A stretch of DNA of 64,000 nucleotides from Aldrovandia affinis (lineage: Eukaryota > Chordata > Actinopteri > Notacanthiformes > Halosauridae), in NCBI GenBank assembly GCA_029706075.1, contig JAINUG010000110.1, positions 2,079,679 through 2,143,678 on the forward strand. The letters are read 5' to 3'. Positions 1 to 25,600 of this stretch are shown piece by piece (the first letter of the stretch is position 1; each line of letters opens with the position of its first letter). A program made the position numbers and the translations under genes. The notes below the pieces were generated by a model. It saw only the letters and a list, made by a program, of their open reading frames with translations, did no database searches and was not told the DNA's origin.

Positions 1-419
1 CCAAAAAGAACAAGATAATCCTAAGGGTTCCTACTTCACAGAGCAACCATTGGTGCCCTTAAACAGGCATCTGCAGCCTATAAACCATTTTTGACAGTCG
101 CATTACCTCTGAGAAGGCTCCTGGAGTATCTCTGGGGTTTAGTTATTTTTTATTTTTGAATGGTTATGAAAGAAAATAATTTGTTGTTTAATTTGTTAAG
201 GTTTTGTGAAAAACAGGGTTTAGTTAATAGTGATATTTAAAGTTCAGCTTGCATTTATAAAATGTTTGAAGTTTTGAAGTATTTTCTTTTTCCAGAACAC
301 AGAATTGTGACCCCCTGTGCTGGGTGGTCTTTTTTTGCCTAAGTATGTCATGAATTTTGTGTTCCACAAACAATAAAATTCATTATTCAAATATAATATC
401 TTGTGTCTTTTCAGGAATC

Positions 420-655
420 TACCTTAAAAACCACCTGAATCACAACGTTTTTGAAACTTGTGCACAAAAAGATGCACAATGTACTGTAAACAGGATTGAA
501 TCATTGTGACATAGCTTTTTGAAAAAATATAACTTATTATTTCTTAATTTCCCAGTTTGTTGAGCATACTGTATAAATCTCATTACCTGTATTGTTTATT
601 TTATACAGGCTAATTTGCTCATCTTTATCAAGGGGTGTAAATACTTTTGCAGCTG
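420..655 (-). mobile_element. Tc1/mariner-like terminal fragment (tentative)
   Basis: Read on the minus strand, the segment begins with a TGCAAAAGTATTTACACCCC block followed by AT-rich sequence. This is the style of the ends of several fish Tc1-like transposons that open with a 'GCAAAAGTATT' block. No transposase reading frame is present and the other end was not found. The assignment rests on remembered family appearance, so confidence is low. Positions 1-420 upstream show no recognisable gene; an AATAAA occurs at 371-376 but nothing coding precedes it. Confidence 0.35.
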
Positions 656-673
656 ACTGTGTGTATGTATGTA

Positions 674-800
674 TATACACTACCGGTCAAAAGTTTTAGA
701 ACACCCCCATTTTCCAGTTTTTACAGAAATGTAAGCAGTTCAAGTCCAGTGAACAACCTGAAATGGTACAAAGGTAAGCGGTAAACTGTCAGAGGTTAAA
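674..800 (+). mobile_element. Tc1-like terminal inverted repeat fragment
   Basis: The stretch contains CACTACCGGTCAAAAGTTTT followed by 'AGAACACC', the familiar end of a fish Tc1-like family, and continues with subterminal sequence ('AAATGGTACAAAGGTAAG') that I associate with the same family. Only one end is present and no transposase is visible. It abuts the preceding Tc1-like fragment, so this is a small transposon graveyard. Confidence 0.45.
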
Positions 801-888
801 AAATTTTTAAAACCACTGATGGTGGTGGTGTGCAAGCTGACGGAGTTGACAATTGATCCCATAATTCCCGTGTGTACGTACATACATG

Positions 889-902
889 CACACACACACA
901 CA
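889..902. repeat. (CA)n microsatellite at 3' side of RLE retrotransposon
   Basis: A short CA run, preceded by interrupted GTGT/ACGTACATACATG sequence. Read on the minus strand it forms the TG-rich tail that directly follows the 3' untranslated region of the retrotransposon fragment at 1028-2040. Confidence 0.7.
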
Positions 903-1027
903 TTTTAACAATTTATTTATGTCCACATAAAGAAAAGCATACAAGGACACAAATACTGAAGGTGCAGTAAAGTTGCATTCACAGAATCATGGCACAGATC
1001 TTCAAGATACAAAACAAAACACATCAC

Positions 1028-2040
1028 TTATGGGTATAAGTAGCAGCGTCTCCGCCATATATAGCGGCTGCCAATGATAGCAGAGACAGCACAATATTTA
1101 GCTATCCTTTTAGCCCCCTTTTTGGGCATCCCAAGTTGTTGAAACCCTCTAACGACCAACCTGTGAGTATGTCCTAGGTTGCCAAATATAACGGAATAAA
1201 ACGAAAATAAAACGGATAGTCTGCACCTATAGCCTAGCTCTGAGATGGTATTTAGGAGTGGTTGGTATTTAATGACCTTGGTCATAAAGGCTTCCTCTAG
1301 GCTAGGGTCAAAGGTGCAGGCTATCTCTAATACAGACACTTCTCTGGCCTCTTCATTAACAACAACAACATCTGGTGTATTGGCAGACAACTGTGTAAAA
1401 ATGTCTAGGTTACTATCACAGAGATGGAACATGGAAGGATTGACACGGGAATGTTTGTACATTCTCACTGAAGAAGAGAAATGGTTTGATATGTGCTTCA
1501 CTATGAGGTCCACTATTCTGTCGTGACGTGCTATGTACATTCCTTTGTAAGCATAACAGCCATTCAAGATGTGTGACATTGTTTCAGTGACCTATTCTGT
1601 GGTGTGATGTAAGCAATGGGGAACCTGAGTAGTAGGAAACCAGATAGAGAGATTGAGTCTGGTAGGAAGGACTTGTAGTCTGGCTTTTACAGTAAATGTG
1701 ACAAAGTCCTCATTGAGCGCAGTGTTCTTAAAGAATGAATGAGAAACAGAATGATCGGCAGAGGGAAGACATGCAAGTTTTCCCTGAAGTTTTAGTCCAG
1801 TCCAGTGTTGTTGTTGTCTATGTTGGTGTAGATCCATGAGAATTCGCCTGGCACCTGTAGATGTTAGCAGGTGACTGTGTCCAGCATATGTGGCTGTTGC
1901 CTTGACCTGGATGAGGGGGTCAGTTATAATGTCGTCTGAGACCCTCACGGTCCCAGAGTCAGACCGTGCCCACTCCAGGGACACTCCAGTTCGGACACAG
2001 AGGTCGTTCAGATCCGGCCAATCTGACCAAACCCCATATG
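1028..2040 (-). pseudogene. 5'-truncated RLE-type non-LTR retrotransposon (R2/R4/Rex6-like), RT C-terminus plus endonuclease
   Basis: The minus strand holds one reading frame from about 2040 to 1028, broken only by an in-frame TAG at 1594-1592. The upstream part ends with an RT-tail pattern ('KARLQVLPTRLNLSIW', then C-x2-H). Directly after the stop comes 'ETMSHILNGC' and then an 'ARHDRIVDLI' block. The last 183 residues carry the restriction-like endonuclease signature: P69-D70, fourteen residues, E85, then K104-Y105 in 'KVIKYQPL'. This arrangement is typical of R2/R4/Dong-clade elements, which include fish Rex6. About 125 bp of AT-rich 3' UTR follows (1027-903) and runs into TG repeats. The palm catalytic motifs of the RT are missing because of 5' truncation. 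The exact clade is inferred. Confidence 0.65.
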
Positions 2041-2060
2041 CACACATATGCATCCATGGA

Positions 2061-2086
2061 CACACAAACACACACACACACACACA
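2061..2086. repeat. (CA)n microsatellite at 5' edge of retrotransposon fragment
   Basis: An imperfect CA repeat bordering the truncated 5' end of the retrotransposon fragment, so both flanks of that element are TG/CA microsatellite. Confidence 0.75.
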
Positions 2087-2090
2087 TCTT

Positions 2091-2275
2091 AAAGGGATAG
2101 TTTGTACATTTCAAACTTTTTGATGTTGTGTTTCTACAATAGATTATTGTTCTCCTGCTGATCTATTCATCCCAAATATGATGTAGCCTCAGTTAGAGTT
2201 AGTTTCAAATGCCCCCACCCCCATACACACACCTTAAAGGGGTAGTTTACCCATTTTTGATGTTGTGTCTCGTGA
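2091..2275. repeat. Two similar blocks starting TTAAAGGG(A/G)TAGTTT
   Basis: Two related segments begin at about 2091 ('CTTAAAGGGATAGTTTGTACA') and 2232 ('CTTAAAGGGGTAGTTTACCC'). Both are followed by 'TTTTTGATGTTGTGT'. The 'AAAGGGATAGTT' head is common at ends of dispersed fish repeats. I cannot tell whether this is one element with a duplicated end or two nested copies. Confidence 0.4.
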
Positions 2276-2500
2276 AGGGTCAGTAGAGTTACCACTATCC
2301 TATACTCAGTTTATCAAATCAGTCTGCATGCCAGTGTTTTCTGGTTATTGATAAAACAACAGTAGCCTTTTGGTAGCATTAAGCATAGCCTATTAGCAAC
2401 GCTTAGTGCAAGCCAATGGGATCCAAAAACATTACAAAATTATATGCACATCCTTCCAAATGGTTTCTTAAGTAATATAATAATCTGTGTCTTCGGAAAG

Positions 2501-3371
2501 CATGGCTAGCAAGAAGCTGTCAGTTGAGGAGCGAAGAAGAAGGAAAAGGGAGTACCAGAGAAACAGAAGAGAGAAAATGTGCAGTCAGATTTGCAGAAAT
2601 GAAAGAAGATATGCTAGAGATGGAAAGGCAAAGGCGGAAGAAGAGAGTTCTGGATGGCAAAATAAGACATATAGGAGAATTGAATAAAAAGGAGAAAAGG
2701 CATCAGAGAAAGGCTTGGAGACAGAGACAGAAAAATACAGAGAGAGCAGGATAGTTCGCCAAGCTGACACACCCCCAGATAGTCCATTGGACCAGAGTAT
2801 AGAGGAGCCAAGCAGCAGCAGATGATCTCTTGCAAGTGAAAGGAAAAGGAGGAAAATAGGAAAAGGCATTCAAGAGAAGTGAAAACTTCTCAAGAGAAGA
2901 GAGAAAATTCAAGAGGTAAAACAAGTGCGGGACAAACTGTGAAAGCTCATGAAACATGCTCAAAATAAAACCCAAATAGACTCTCCACAGACAGAGACCA
3001 ACGTAATGACACAAGGAAGCACAGTGGAGCAGCAGAGGAACAGCACAGATAACAGCTCTGATGTTTAATGCACTGCTTCAGAGGCCAGGAGGATAAGTCC
3101 TCTGGCCATATTGATGGAAGAGATGGAGCAGATGCCCCTGAGAGGTCCTGAGGGCACCACCAGTGAGATAACCATTGATACTATAGAAAATGGAGACTGG
3201 CTAGTGGTGGTGTATGATGAACACTGGTGGCTGGTGAAGGCCATTGCTGTAACACTGAGCATCAAGATGTCAAAGTGGAGTTCCTGCACCCACATGGTCC
3301 TACAGCCCATTTTCATCCAAAACTTGGCAGGAAGGATGTTTGCTTCTGACCAATTGCAGATATTCTTGTAA
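2501..3371 (+). pseudogene. Decayed unrecognised transposon-type ORF (basic coiled-coil plus WW-rich C-terminal domain)
   Basis: Two regions look anciently coding. The 5' part (about 2501-3000) encodes, across several frames, a very basic Arg/Lys/Glu-rich helical stretch ('VEERRRRKREYQRNRREKM'), then a 'TPPDSPLDQS' linker and further Lys-rich helix. The 3' part (3111-3371, 86 codons) encodes an acidic segment followed by 'GDWLVVVYDEHWWLVKAI', and ends at TAA. Stops and frameshifts interrupt the middle. The combination resembles uncharacterised multi-copy proteins seen in fish genomes, probably of transposon origin, but I cannot name the family. It is not a functional gene as it stands. Confidence 0.45.
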
Positions 3372-3411
3372 AGTTCCATGGAAAGGCATCCCCTCTACAA
3401 TCAAGCCCTCT

Positions 3412-3414
<3 letters not shown>

Positions 3415-3472
<58 letters not shown>
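3415..3472. repeat. (AT)n microsatellite
   Basis: A pure AT dinucleotide run ending directly against the terminal repeat of the Tc1 copy at 3474. The TA target preference of Tc1 would be satisfied anywhere in such a run. Confidence 0.9.
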
Positions 3473-3473
<1 letters not shown>

Positions 3474-3475
<2 letters not shown>

Positions 3476-3985
3476 GGTGACTACCAAAATAAAGGAAACA
3501 CCAATATAAAGTTTCAAAGTGACTTAATAGGGCGTTGGGCCACCATGAGCCAGCAGAACAGCTTCAATGCGCCTTGGCATAGATTCTACAAGTGCTTGGA
3601 ACTCTATTGGAGGGATGCAACACCACTCTTCGATGAGAAATTCCATCATTTGGTGTTTTGTTAATGGTGGTCGAAAATGCTGTCTCAGGCGCCGCTCCAG
3701 AATCTCCCATATATGTTCAATTAGGCTGAGATCCGGTGACTGAGATGGTCATGGCATATGGTTTACATGGTTTTCATGCTCATCAGACCACTCTCTTCAA
3801 TATAGAAATGCTTCACCATAGGATGAAGGTGATCACTCAGAATGGCTTTGTATCTATTGGCATTTACCTTGCCCTCTAAGGAGTTGAGTGGACCTAAACC
3901 ATGCCAGGAAAATGCACCCCACACCATAACAGAGCTGCCAGAACCCTTTATTTACTCGTGTTTCCTTTATTTCGTCAGCCAGCTG
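3474..3985 (-). mobile_element. Tc1-like transposon copy A, internally deleted, inverted orientation
   Basis: The element is bounded by related inverted ends: CAGGTGACTACCAAAATAAA on the left and, on the right, the complement of CAGCTGGCTGACGAAATAAA. TA follows at 3986-3987. The body is the reverse complement of the 3' half of a Tc1 transposase gene, with the same sequence family as the copies at 16776 and 23858. The 5' half of the transposase is missing: the end sequence is joined directly to the 'TCTGTTATGGTGTGGGG' region. At 512 bp it is a non-autonomous deletion derivative carrying only a decayed C-terminal DDE fragment. Confidence 0.8.
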
Positions 3986-4793
3986 TATGAAGTTTGGTCT
4001 CTGACCTCCTGGTTTTAGCACATGACCCCTTATTTGCAATTAAAAGACAGTTACTCGGGTGTTTAGTTTTTCTGTCAAAGTAGCCAGTTTCCCCAGAGAT
4101 ACCAGTAAATCCGCAACTGCAATAAATGAGACAGTATCCCTAATTTACTCAAGTATTTCATTTATTTTGGCAGTTACCTGTACATATGTGTGTATTCCCG
4201 TATGCTCAGTCAAATCTTTCCGATTGTCAATTGGGATATATAAATTATAATGTTTATATATACAAATTATTATGCTTATCCATTTCCAATTAATAACTGC
4301 AAATGTTGTACTGAGAATACGGGGGGAACATTGGGGGGAAATCATTTTGAAGCCAGTTTTGAGCCTTCACTTTTTTTTCTGATAGAGTAGCCTATCTGTA
4401 GATCCTTGAACGCAATAGAAGCGAGTCACCAACAATCGTTTATGCAGCTAGCCAAATCCAATACATTGAACTATAGTATGGCAAGTTTAGATTTTGAATA
4501 CATCCGAGTAACTAATGAATACATCCATGTAACTATTTATAAAATCGTAAAATAAGCTAATGATGTGTGAATTCCACTTTACAACTTTACACTATTTCCT
4601 CATGTTTCTCCCCGAAAGGACTACCTTCGCCCCTGTCGTTTCGGATTGCAGATTTGTCGTGATACTGACGTGTTGGCTAGAAGGCAATATGCAGATCCAG
4701 GAGGAGGGGGAGAGGCAGGCTCAGGGAAATGCTACGTGTCTTGAAGTGTCCAAACCTCTCTTCTTTACGATTATTGTCAGCGAACTAACTGGC

Positions 4794-4801
4794 TATATAA
4801 A
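4794..4801 (+). promoter_or_regulatory. Candidate TATA box of papss2
   Basis: TATATAAA lies about 90 bp upstream of the papss2 ATG (4885). Known TATA spacing would put transcription start near 4825, leaving a 5' leader of roughly 60 bases. The context is unique sequence, not microsatellite. Position and match support it; there is no transcript evidence. Confidence 0.45.
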
Positions 4802-4884
4802 CCACATCAAAACAGCAACACAATCTGGCCAGCCGTCAGAAGTCCTGAAGTTCAGAGTCCATTAACACTGACCCAGTGTGCACG

Positions 4885-19456
<14,572 letters not shown>

Positions 19457-19790
19457 ACACACCACCTCACTTTACGAAAAGGCCTTGGATCCTACTTCGG
19501 CACAAGAAAAAGAAAAACATTCCTATTTTCTATCTCTCTGTAATTATTTCCTTTAATATATATTATTTTTAATCTTTAAATATGAAGGTCAATAGGCAGA
19601 CATATTTTATGATACATTTGTAAAACTGCCTTGTTCTAGCTGTACGGTTTTATGATTTATTTTCTTGTCTTGATTCTCTGTTCATGTCAAACATTGTGAG
19701 GCAGATGTATGGAGGCAGATTCTCAGGGGGAGTTCTCCGCTCTTTCTACCACAGTACGTCTTTCCATTAAATGAGAGGGATCGACAGCTA
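19457..19790 (+). other. papss2 proximal 3' UTR with candidate poly(A) signal
   Basis: Following the TGA at 19454-19456 the sequence becomes AT-rich. An ATTAAA hexamer at 19766-19771 is the nearest plausible poly(A) signal. AATAAA hexamers further on, at 20705-20710 and 21048-21053, are alternatives. The true end cannot be decided without transcripts. Confidence 0.35.
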
Positions 19791-22687
19791 CAGTTAATGG
19801 CAGTCAATACTGGCGGCACATGCTTGTGTGTGACGTGGTGCTGTAGGGGTGTACAACTTTTAAGAAGGGAAATTATGAGGTTATGTCAAGCCCCGGGCTT
19901 GGGATTGCCCATCTGCACACAAAGAAGGAATTACGTGTCATCGCTGCCACCTGGATATAGCACAGCAATTACATTCAGCAAGTATTTTCACCAAAGTGTC
20001 AAACGAAAAAGGTTAGTCAGAATGACCAACTGCAGACAGATTGTGAGGTACAAAACTATAACATGAACTAGACTAATCATTGCCTGTCACTGTTTTGCAT
20101 GCCAGGACATGGCTTAAAATATGATGCCATCTTAGATTACTGACATTTTTAAAGGACGAGTTTTAAAACATTTCCTAAATTGGTTATATTCCTTGACAAT
20201 TATATATTTTAAACAAATCCCAACATGTTGCTGTTATAGTTATGTAGCATGTAGGCATCTATTGATATTATTCTCAAATACTTTGGTGCTGTGTCCACTG
20301 TGTGTCAAACAGGATCCGGTGGCATTTTATGGCATCAGTTAATATTGAAAAGGTTTAATTCTGCAACACCCTCTACAAAAGTGCCTTCTTCTGTTGAATG
20401 TCAATATGAATGTACTACTGTACTTTAATTATGGAATCTATTTAAAGCTGTGATTGGATGCCCAATGAATGATGTAATCTGTAATTTACACATTTTCATA
20501 TCTGAATCTACCTGGGTGGTAAAGGTAAGGGATCATTGATTGTTTAGGCTTTGCCGACAACAATGGGGTAGCTTCACTTTTGTGAAGGAGAAAAAGAACG
20601 TATTTATTAATGTCCATCTTTGTGCCTTAACTGATCTTTTTTATATTTACAGTAGCTGCTTTCAATTTCAAAAAATTACATTTTGGTAGAAATTAATAAC
20701 TTAAAATAAACCTTTATATGAATGAACTTTTGAATTTCATGTTGTTATTATTATGGGGGCAAGCATCAAAGGTTTTGTTCTGAGTTTTTTTCTTCCACCA
20801 CTTTGACAAAAGGCAATACAATTCAGACTGTGGGTGATTTCCAAAAGGCATACTTAAATACAACTTAGAATGCATAGAAGCACAAATGTTTGTGGCTGAT
20901 GTATTTAATACAAAATACTGTTCCAAAATTCAAATTTACAAGAGGTGGTATGCAATACTGAAACTGAAACATGCACAAGAACATACTTTATCAATTTTTA
21001 CCCCCAAAGTCCTTGCTATGTTTTTTAAAATTACAATTTTAACATAGAATAAAGCTGTGATGAAGTAATGTTTGTACAAATGTTAGTCTGCAAGCATTGG
21101 TTTTTTTACATAATGAGAAAATATTACAAGAGCTGCCTCTTTACTGCAAAATACCCACAAACCAGTAAGTTTGCATTTTTGCATGTTACATGCAAATGAG
21201 TATATTAGGTCAGCTGGTACCTATTTGGAGTATACATGCAGTGGGCAATATCATAAGGTATGTTTTAGTCAACTAATTTCTGACTGGTTATTGCATTTAC
21301 ATTTAGTTGTTTACATTTACATTATTGCTGCTTGAAACTATATTATCATTATATGGACATTTATTGTGGTTGTTTTGCATACAATACTCTTAAACACCAT
21401 CTACCCAGGGGAAATTACACTTAAATTTCAATGAATTAAAATATGAATATGAACAAAATGAATAAAAATCAAGTTAAAATAAGTAGAAATTAATTTACTT
21501 CAACTTATTTTACAACAACATTTCTGTATTTAATAGACAGAAAATGTATGTTTTAACCGATGTTTTATTAGAACAGCAGTTGAATCCAGACAAAAACGTA
21601 AAATTATTAAACATTATGACCTCCAAATGCAGTCCACAGAAAACTTAAAACAATTGGCAATTTTGTTCTCAAATTACATTTACACTTTCTATTACCCTAA
21701 TTTTAAATAGTGATGAACTGAAGTTCATTATATGCACAAGAATGTCCTGATCGTACTGCACCAAGCCATAAATCATTTTACAGCTGCTGTTTGTCACTGA
21801 ACCTTTGGGGCCATTTGTTGATCTGTCACTTGTGAGGGGAATGAGGGGGGTATATAACGTTTTCTGACCAGAGAGAATAAGGTATCAGTTAACAATACCC
21901 TGCAGAACCTGTTTTCATCCTCCTCTGTCACATACAACAGTAACAGCAGTCAAGTAGTAAAGACCAGTTAATGATATTGCTAGCTTAAACTATGTCAATA
22001 AATAATGGTTCAGCTTACAGTCATAAACTAAAAGGCCATGTCATAGTACAATTTAATGATGCACCTTCAAATCTTGAATCAGATCCCTTTCTCCACCTCC
22101 CCTAAGGCAATAAATCAACTTGAAATCTGTAACTGCACCTCCTCATCTTACACCAGAGTTAATACAATCCTGCTCAGTGCTTTCAGTAGCCTCCTTGGAC
22201 TTGTCATTACATTTACAACCTGCAAAAAAAAAACCTGTTTTTCAGCACTTTGCTGTACAGAGTTTCTACATGGCTCCCTAACGTATAACTTTTTACTGCT
22301 GCAGGGAGACGATGTCAATAATGAAAGAGGCAAGTACCCCTTCTTCACACATACTGTAGATATTGTATAATATCCAGCACGCTTGTACAACTTCAGAAGA
22401 ACAAATAGAGGGTTCAAAATAAAGAAGGAAGCAGCATTTAACAGCAAAGATTGCATGGTGGAAACCCCTGAACCATGTTTATCTTGGTGCGCCTGCAAAG
22501 TTCAGAAGGAGCGACTATGTTTTTGCCTTAAAATCCAGATAATAATGTCTGTGCTCCACCTTCACACCTTGAGACCATAGTTTTTTTTTTTTTTTTAATG
22601 ATGAAATGTAAACTAAACGGGAGGGAAAAGAGGGAAAGAAAAGGAAGTGTGAATCTTCTCTCCCTGTCCCTCTTCTCCAAGAGGGAC
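19791..22687. other. Convergent intergenic spacer between papss2 and atad1
   Basis: AT-rich, with no recognisable exon or transposon. On the minus side it must include the atad1 3' UTR, which begins at 22687. A 20-base T run at about 22579-22597 (A run on the atad1 strand) lies only about 90 bases past the atad1 stop. A minus-strand AATAAA equivalent (TTTATT) lies at 21564-21569. Confidence 0.5.
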
Positions 22688-25600
22688 TCAGTCCAAGGCA
22701 GCATGCACCAGTACATTCTGTATTCCTGCAGTCTTGGACTTCCTCATCTTCTGTATTGCCCGCTGCAGGTCCTGCTGCTGGATCGGCCGGATGTAATCCT
22801 CTTCTGAACTGGGGAGGGAAACAAATTCAGCATGGTTCTCCATGTTAAGTTTCCAAACCACGGCATTAAAAGGCCAGTTAAGCCCAGAGGCACATTATAG
22901 GCTGGATTCCATCTTAAAATGACCACTGAACATTTATTATGAATTGGGAGTGGCTTTTAAAAAGAAAATCCAATTAACCCCAGGGAAAGTGTTTGGTTGG
23001 ACATACCCAGTTCACAAAGTAAATGGCCCTCACAAGGCTGATAAAAAAATAAAAATAATTTTAAAGGCGATTCCTGGGTTTTTTCTTTCCAATAGAACAA
23101 CCCTGGGTGAACTCTTAAAACGGTTTCTCAGCTGGCCAAACAAACGGACTCCATTCTTGGTGGCAAATCTTTCTCTGAAGTGTACCTATTATCGGCGTGG
23201 CGGCCATGGACGAAGTCCCTCACACAGAGCAGCGCAGCGTCTCGGCACATCTCCCGGAGGTCACTTCCAGAGAAACCCTCCGTTTCCTTCGCCACTTCAC
23301 ACAGATTAACAACGGAATCCACCTAATCCAACAGGAGTTTAAGAGGACGCAAACAATTTAAGCTTGCAGAGTTTCCTTTGACTTAACAGAATTTTAGTGT
23401 GCGGTTTTGTCATTTTACAGCTTCAGCTCAACAACCAATTAAGTTTATTCAAGCAATGAACACATTTACAAACAATATAAAGGTTCTAAAACATCTTAAA
23501 TGGTCTATGATTTTTTATATATATATATATATATATAATATATATATACAGTATATATATATATATATATATAATAAAAATATTATGTTATGCATACATG
23601 TTCACAGCCATACTTACATTTTCATTTTCCAATATAAGTTTCAAGATTTGTTCCCTCTGCTTGGAATTCTACAAAAGGAGTATGTTAAGACACTCAAATT
23701 CATGTGTCAAAATAATTCAGATACAATATAGGGTGACAGAAACAAATGATGTTAACAAATAAAATAAATATCAATCAAACTAATTATAAGTCATAAATTG
23801 ACTGGACTTAAATTTTCATTTGAATTAAATTAATTTGATGTATGATTTGATGATCTACAGGTAACTGCTAAATTAAAGGAAACACTTGAATAAATAAGAG
23901 ATACAAAGTATATTGAAAACAGGTTCCACACAGATGTGGTTCCTGAGTTAATTAAGCAATCAACATCCCATCATGCTTAGGGTCATGTATAAAAATGCTG
24001 GACAGGCACAGTTGCCCATTATTTTGGCTACCATGACCAGAAGAAGAGATCTCAGTGACTTGAAAGAGTGGTGAATGTTAGGGCATGTTTGGTAGGAGCT
24101 TCAGAGATGAAGACTGCTCAACTTGCTGTTGTTTCACAAGGAACAGTTGGCATAGAAGTCTGAGGGAAAGACATCAACTTGGGGCAACTGTGGTCGCAGG
24201 AGCCTACTCCTCGACTAGGATGTCCGTGCATTGGTTTGAGATGAAAGGCAAAACAGACGAGCAACTCAATCATCTTGGCTGCAATTATCAATCAGGGCAT
24301 GAGCAGGCAGTTTAATCAAGAACTGCCTGTCGAGAACTTCACAGAGAGGGATACTATGGTTGGATTGCAGTGCCTAAACCCCTTATTACACCTAAAAATA
24401 CATGTTTGCGTTCATAGGCAGTAGTCTACTGAGCAGTGTTTAAAAAAAATAATAATAATAATAAAAATTAAAAAAAGGTAAAAAAAAAAAAAAGTCATAT
24501 GGTCAGATGAGTCAACTTTCACCCTGTTCTCATCAAGCGGACAAGTGCATGGGTGGCACACGCCAAAAGAAACCTATGAGAACGAGTGCCTGTTTCCCAT
24601 GGTGAAGAGTTGGCTCTGTTATGGTGTCTTTCCTGGCATGGATATAAGTCCACTCAACCCCTAATAGGGCAAGTTAAATGTCAATAAATACAAAGCCATT
24701 CTGAGTGATCACCTTCATCCTACGGTGAAGCATTTCTATCCTGATGGCAGAGGTCTCTTCCAGGATAACAATGCCCCACCCACAGGGCACGAGTGGTCAC
24801 TGAATGGTTTTATAAGCATGAAAACGATGCAAAACATATGCCATGGCCATCTGTCACCACATCTCAACCCAATTGAACACCCAGACTGTGACTATGGAGC
24901 AGCACCTGAGACAGCACTTTCCACCACCATCAATAAAACACAAAATGATGGAATTTCTTGTGGAAGAATAGTGTTGCATCCAATAGAGTTCCAGACACTT
25001 GTAGAATACATACATAACCTAAGCCATTTAGCTGGGAATCGAACCCACAACCTAAGCGTTGTCGGCACCATGCTCTACTTACTGGGCCACACAGAATCTA
25101 TGCCAAGGTGAATTGAGGCTGTTCTGGCGGCTCGTGGTCGAATGTCCTATTAAGACACATTATGTTGGTGTTTCCTTTATTTTGGCAGTTACCTGTATGT
25201 GATCATAGTATACATGCATTGTTGACCACAGGAAAGGCATTTCACAATTCCTGAACACAAAACCAATACAATGTTTTTTTGCTTGTTTTTTTTACATTAA
25301 GAACATACATTTCTCCCAGTCTAACTTGGAGAAATCCCAATATTCCAGACCCACACCATGATATATCAACTGAAACTTGACTGAACAATTTAGAGGTATA
25401 CTTATTTCTATGGTCTAGGCAGAGGTCTATGTAATTTAATATGCAATTTAAGATAATATTTCAAGCAATGCTCATTCAAACCCCAGGTGCTGTACATGAG
25501 CATTCTATATACTGTTAAACAGGCAGAAATGAATGTCGGTGAATGATGATTTTCCACTCACTGGCTGGTTGATGTGGAACCTGGTAGGCATCCTCCTAAG

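Noticed and set aside
1..420. Possible 3' UTR of an upstream neighbour such as minpp1
   Set aside because: MINPP1 precedes PAPSS2 in mammals, but no coding sequence is visible here; one AATAAA is not enough.
24725..25111. Functional Tc1 transposase
   Set aside because: Frameshifts, an A-rich insertion and a SINE insertion disrupt it; only catalytic-region fragments remain.
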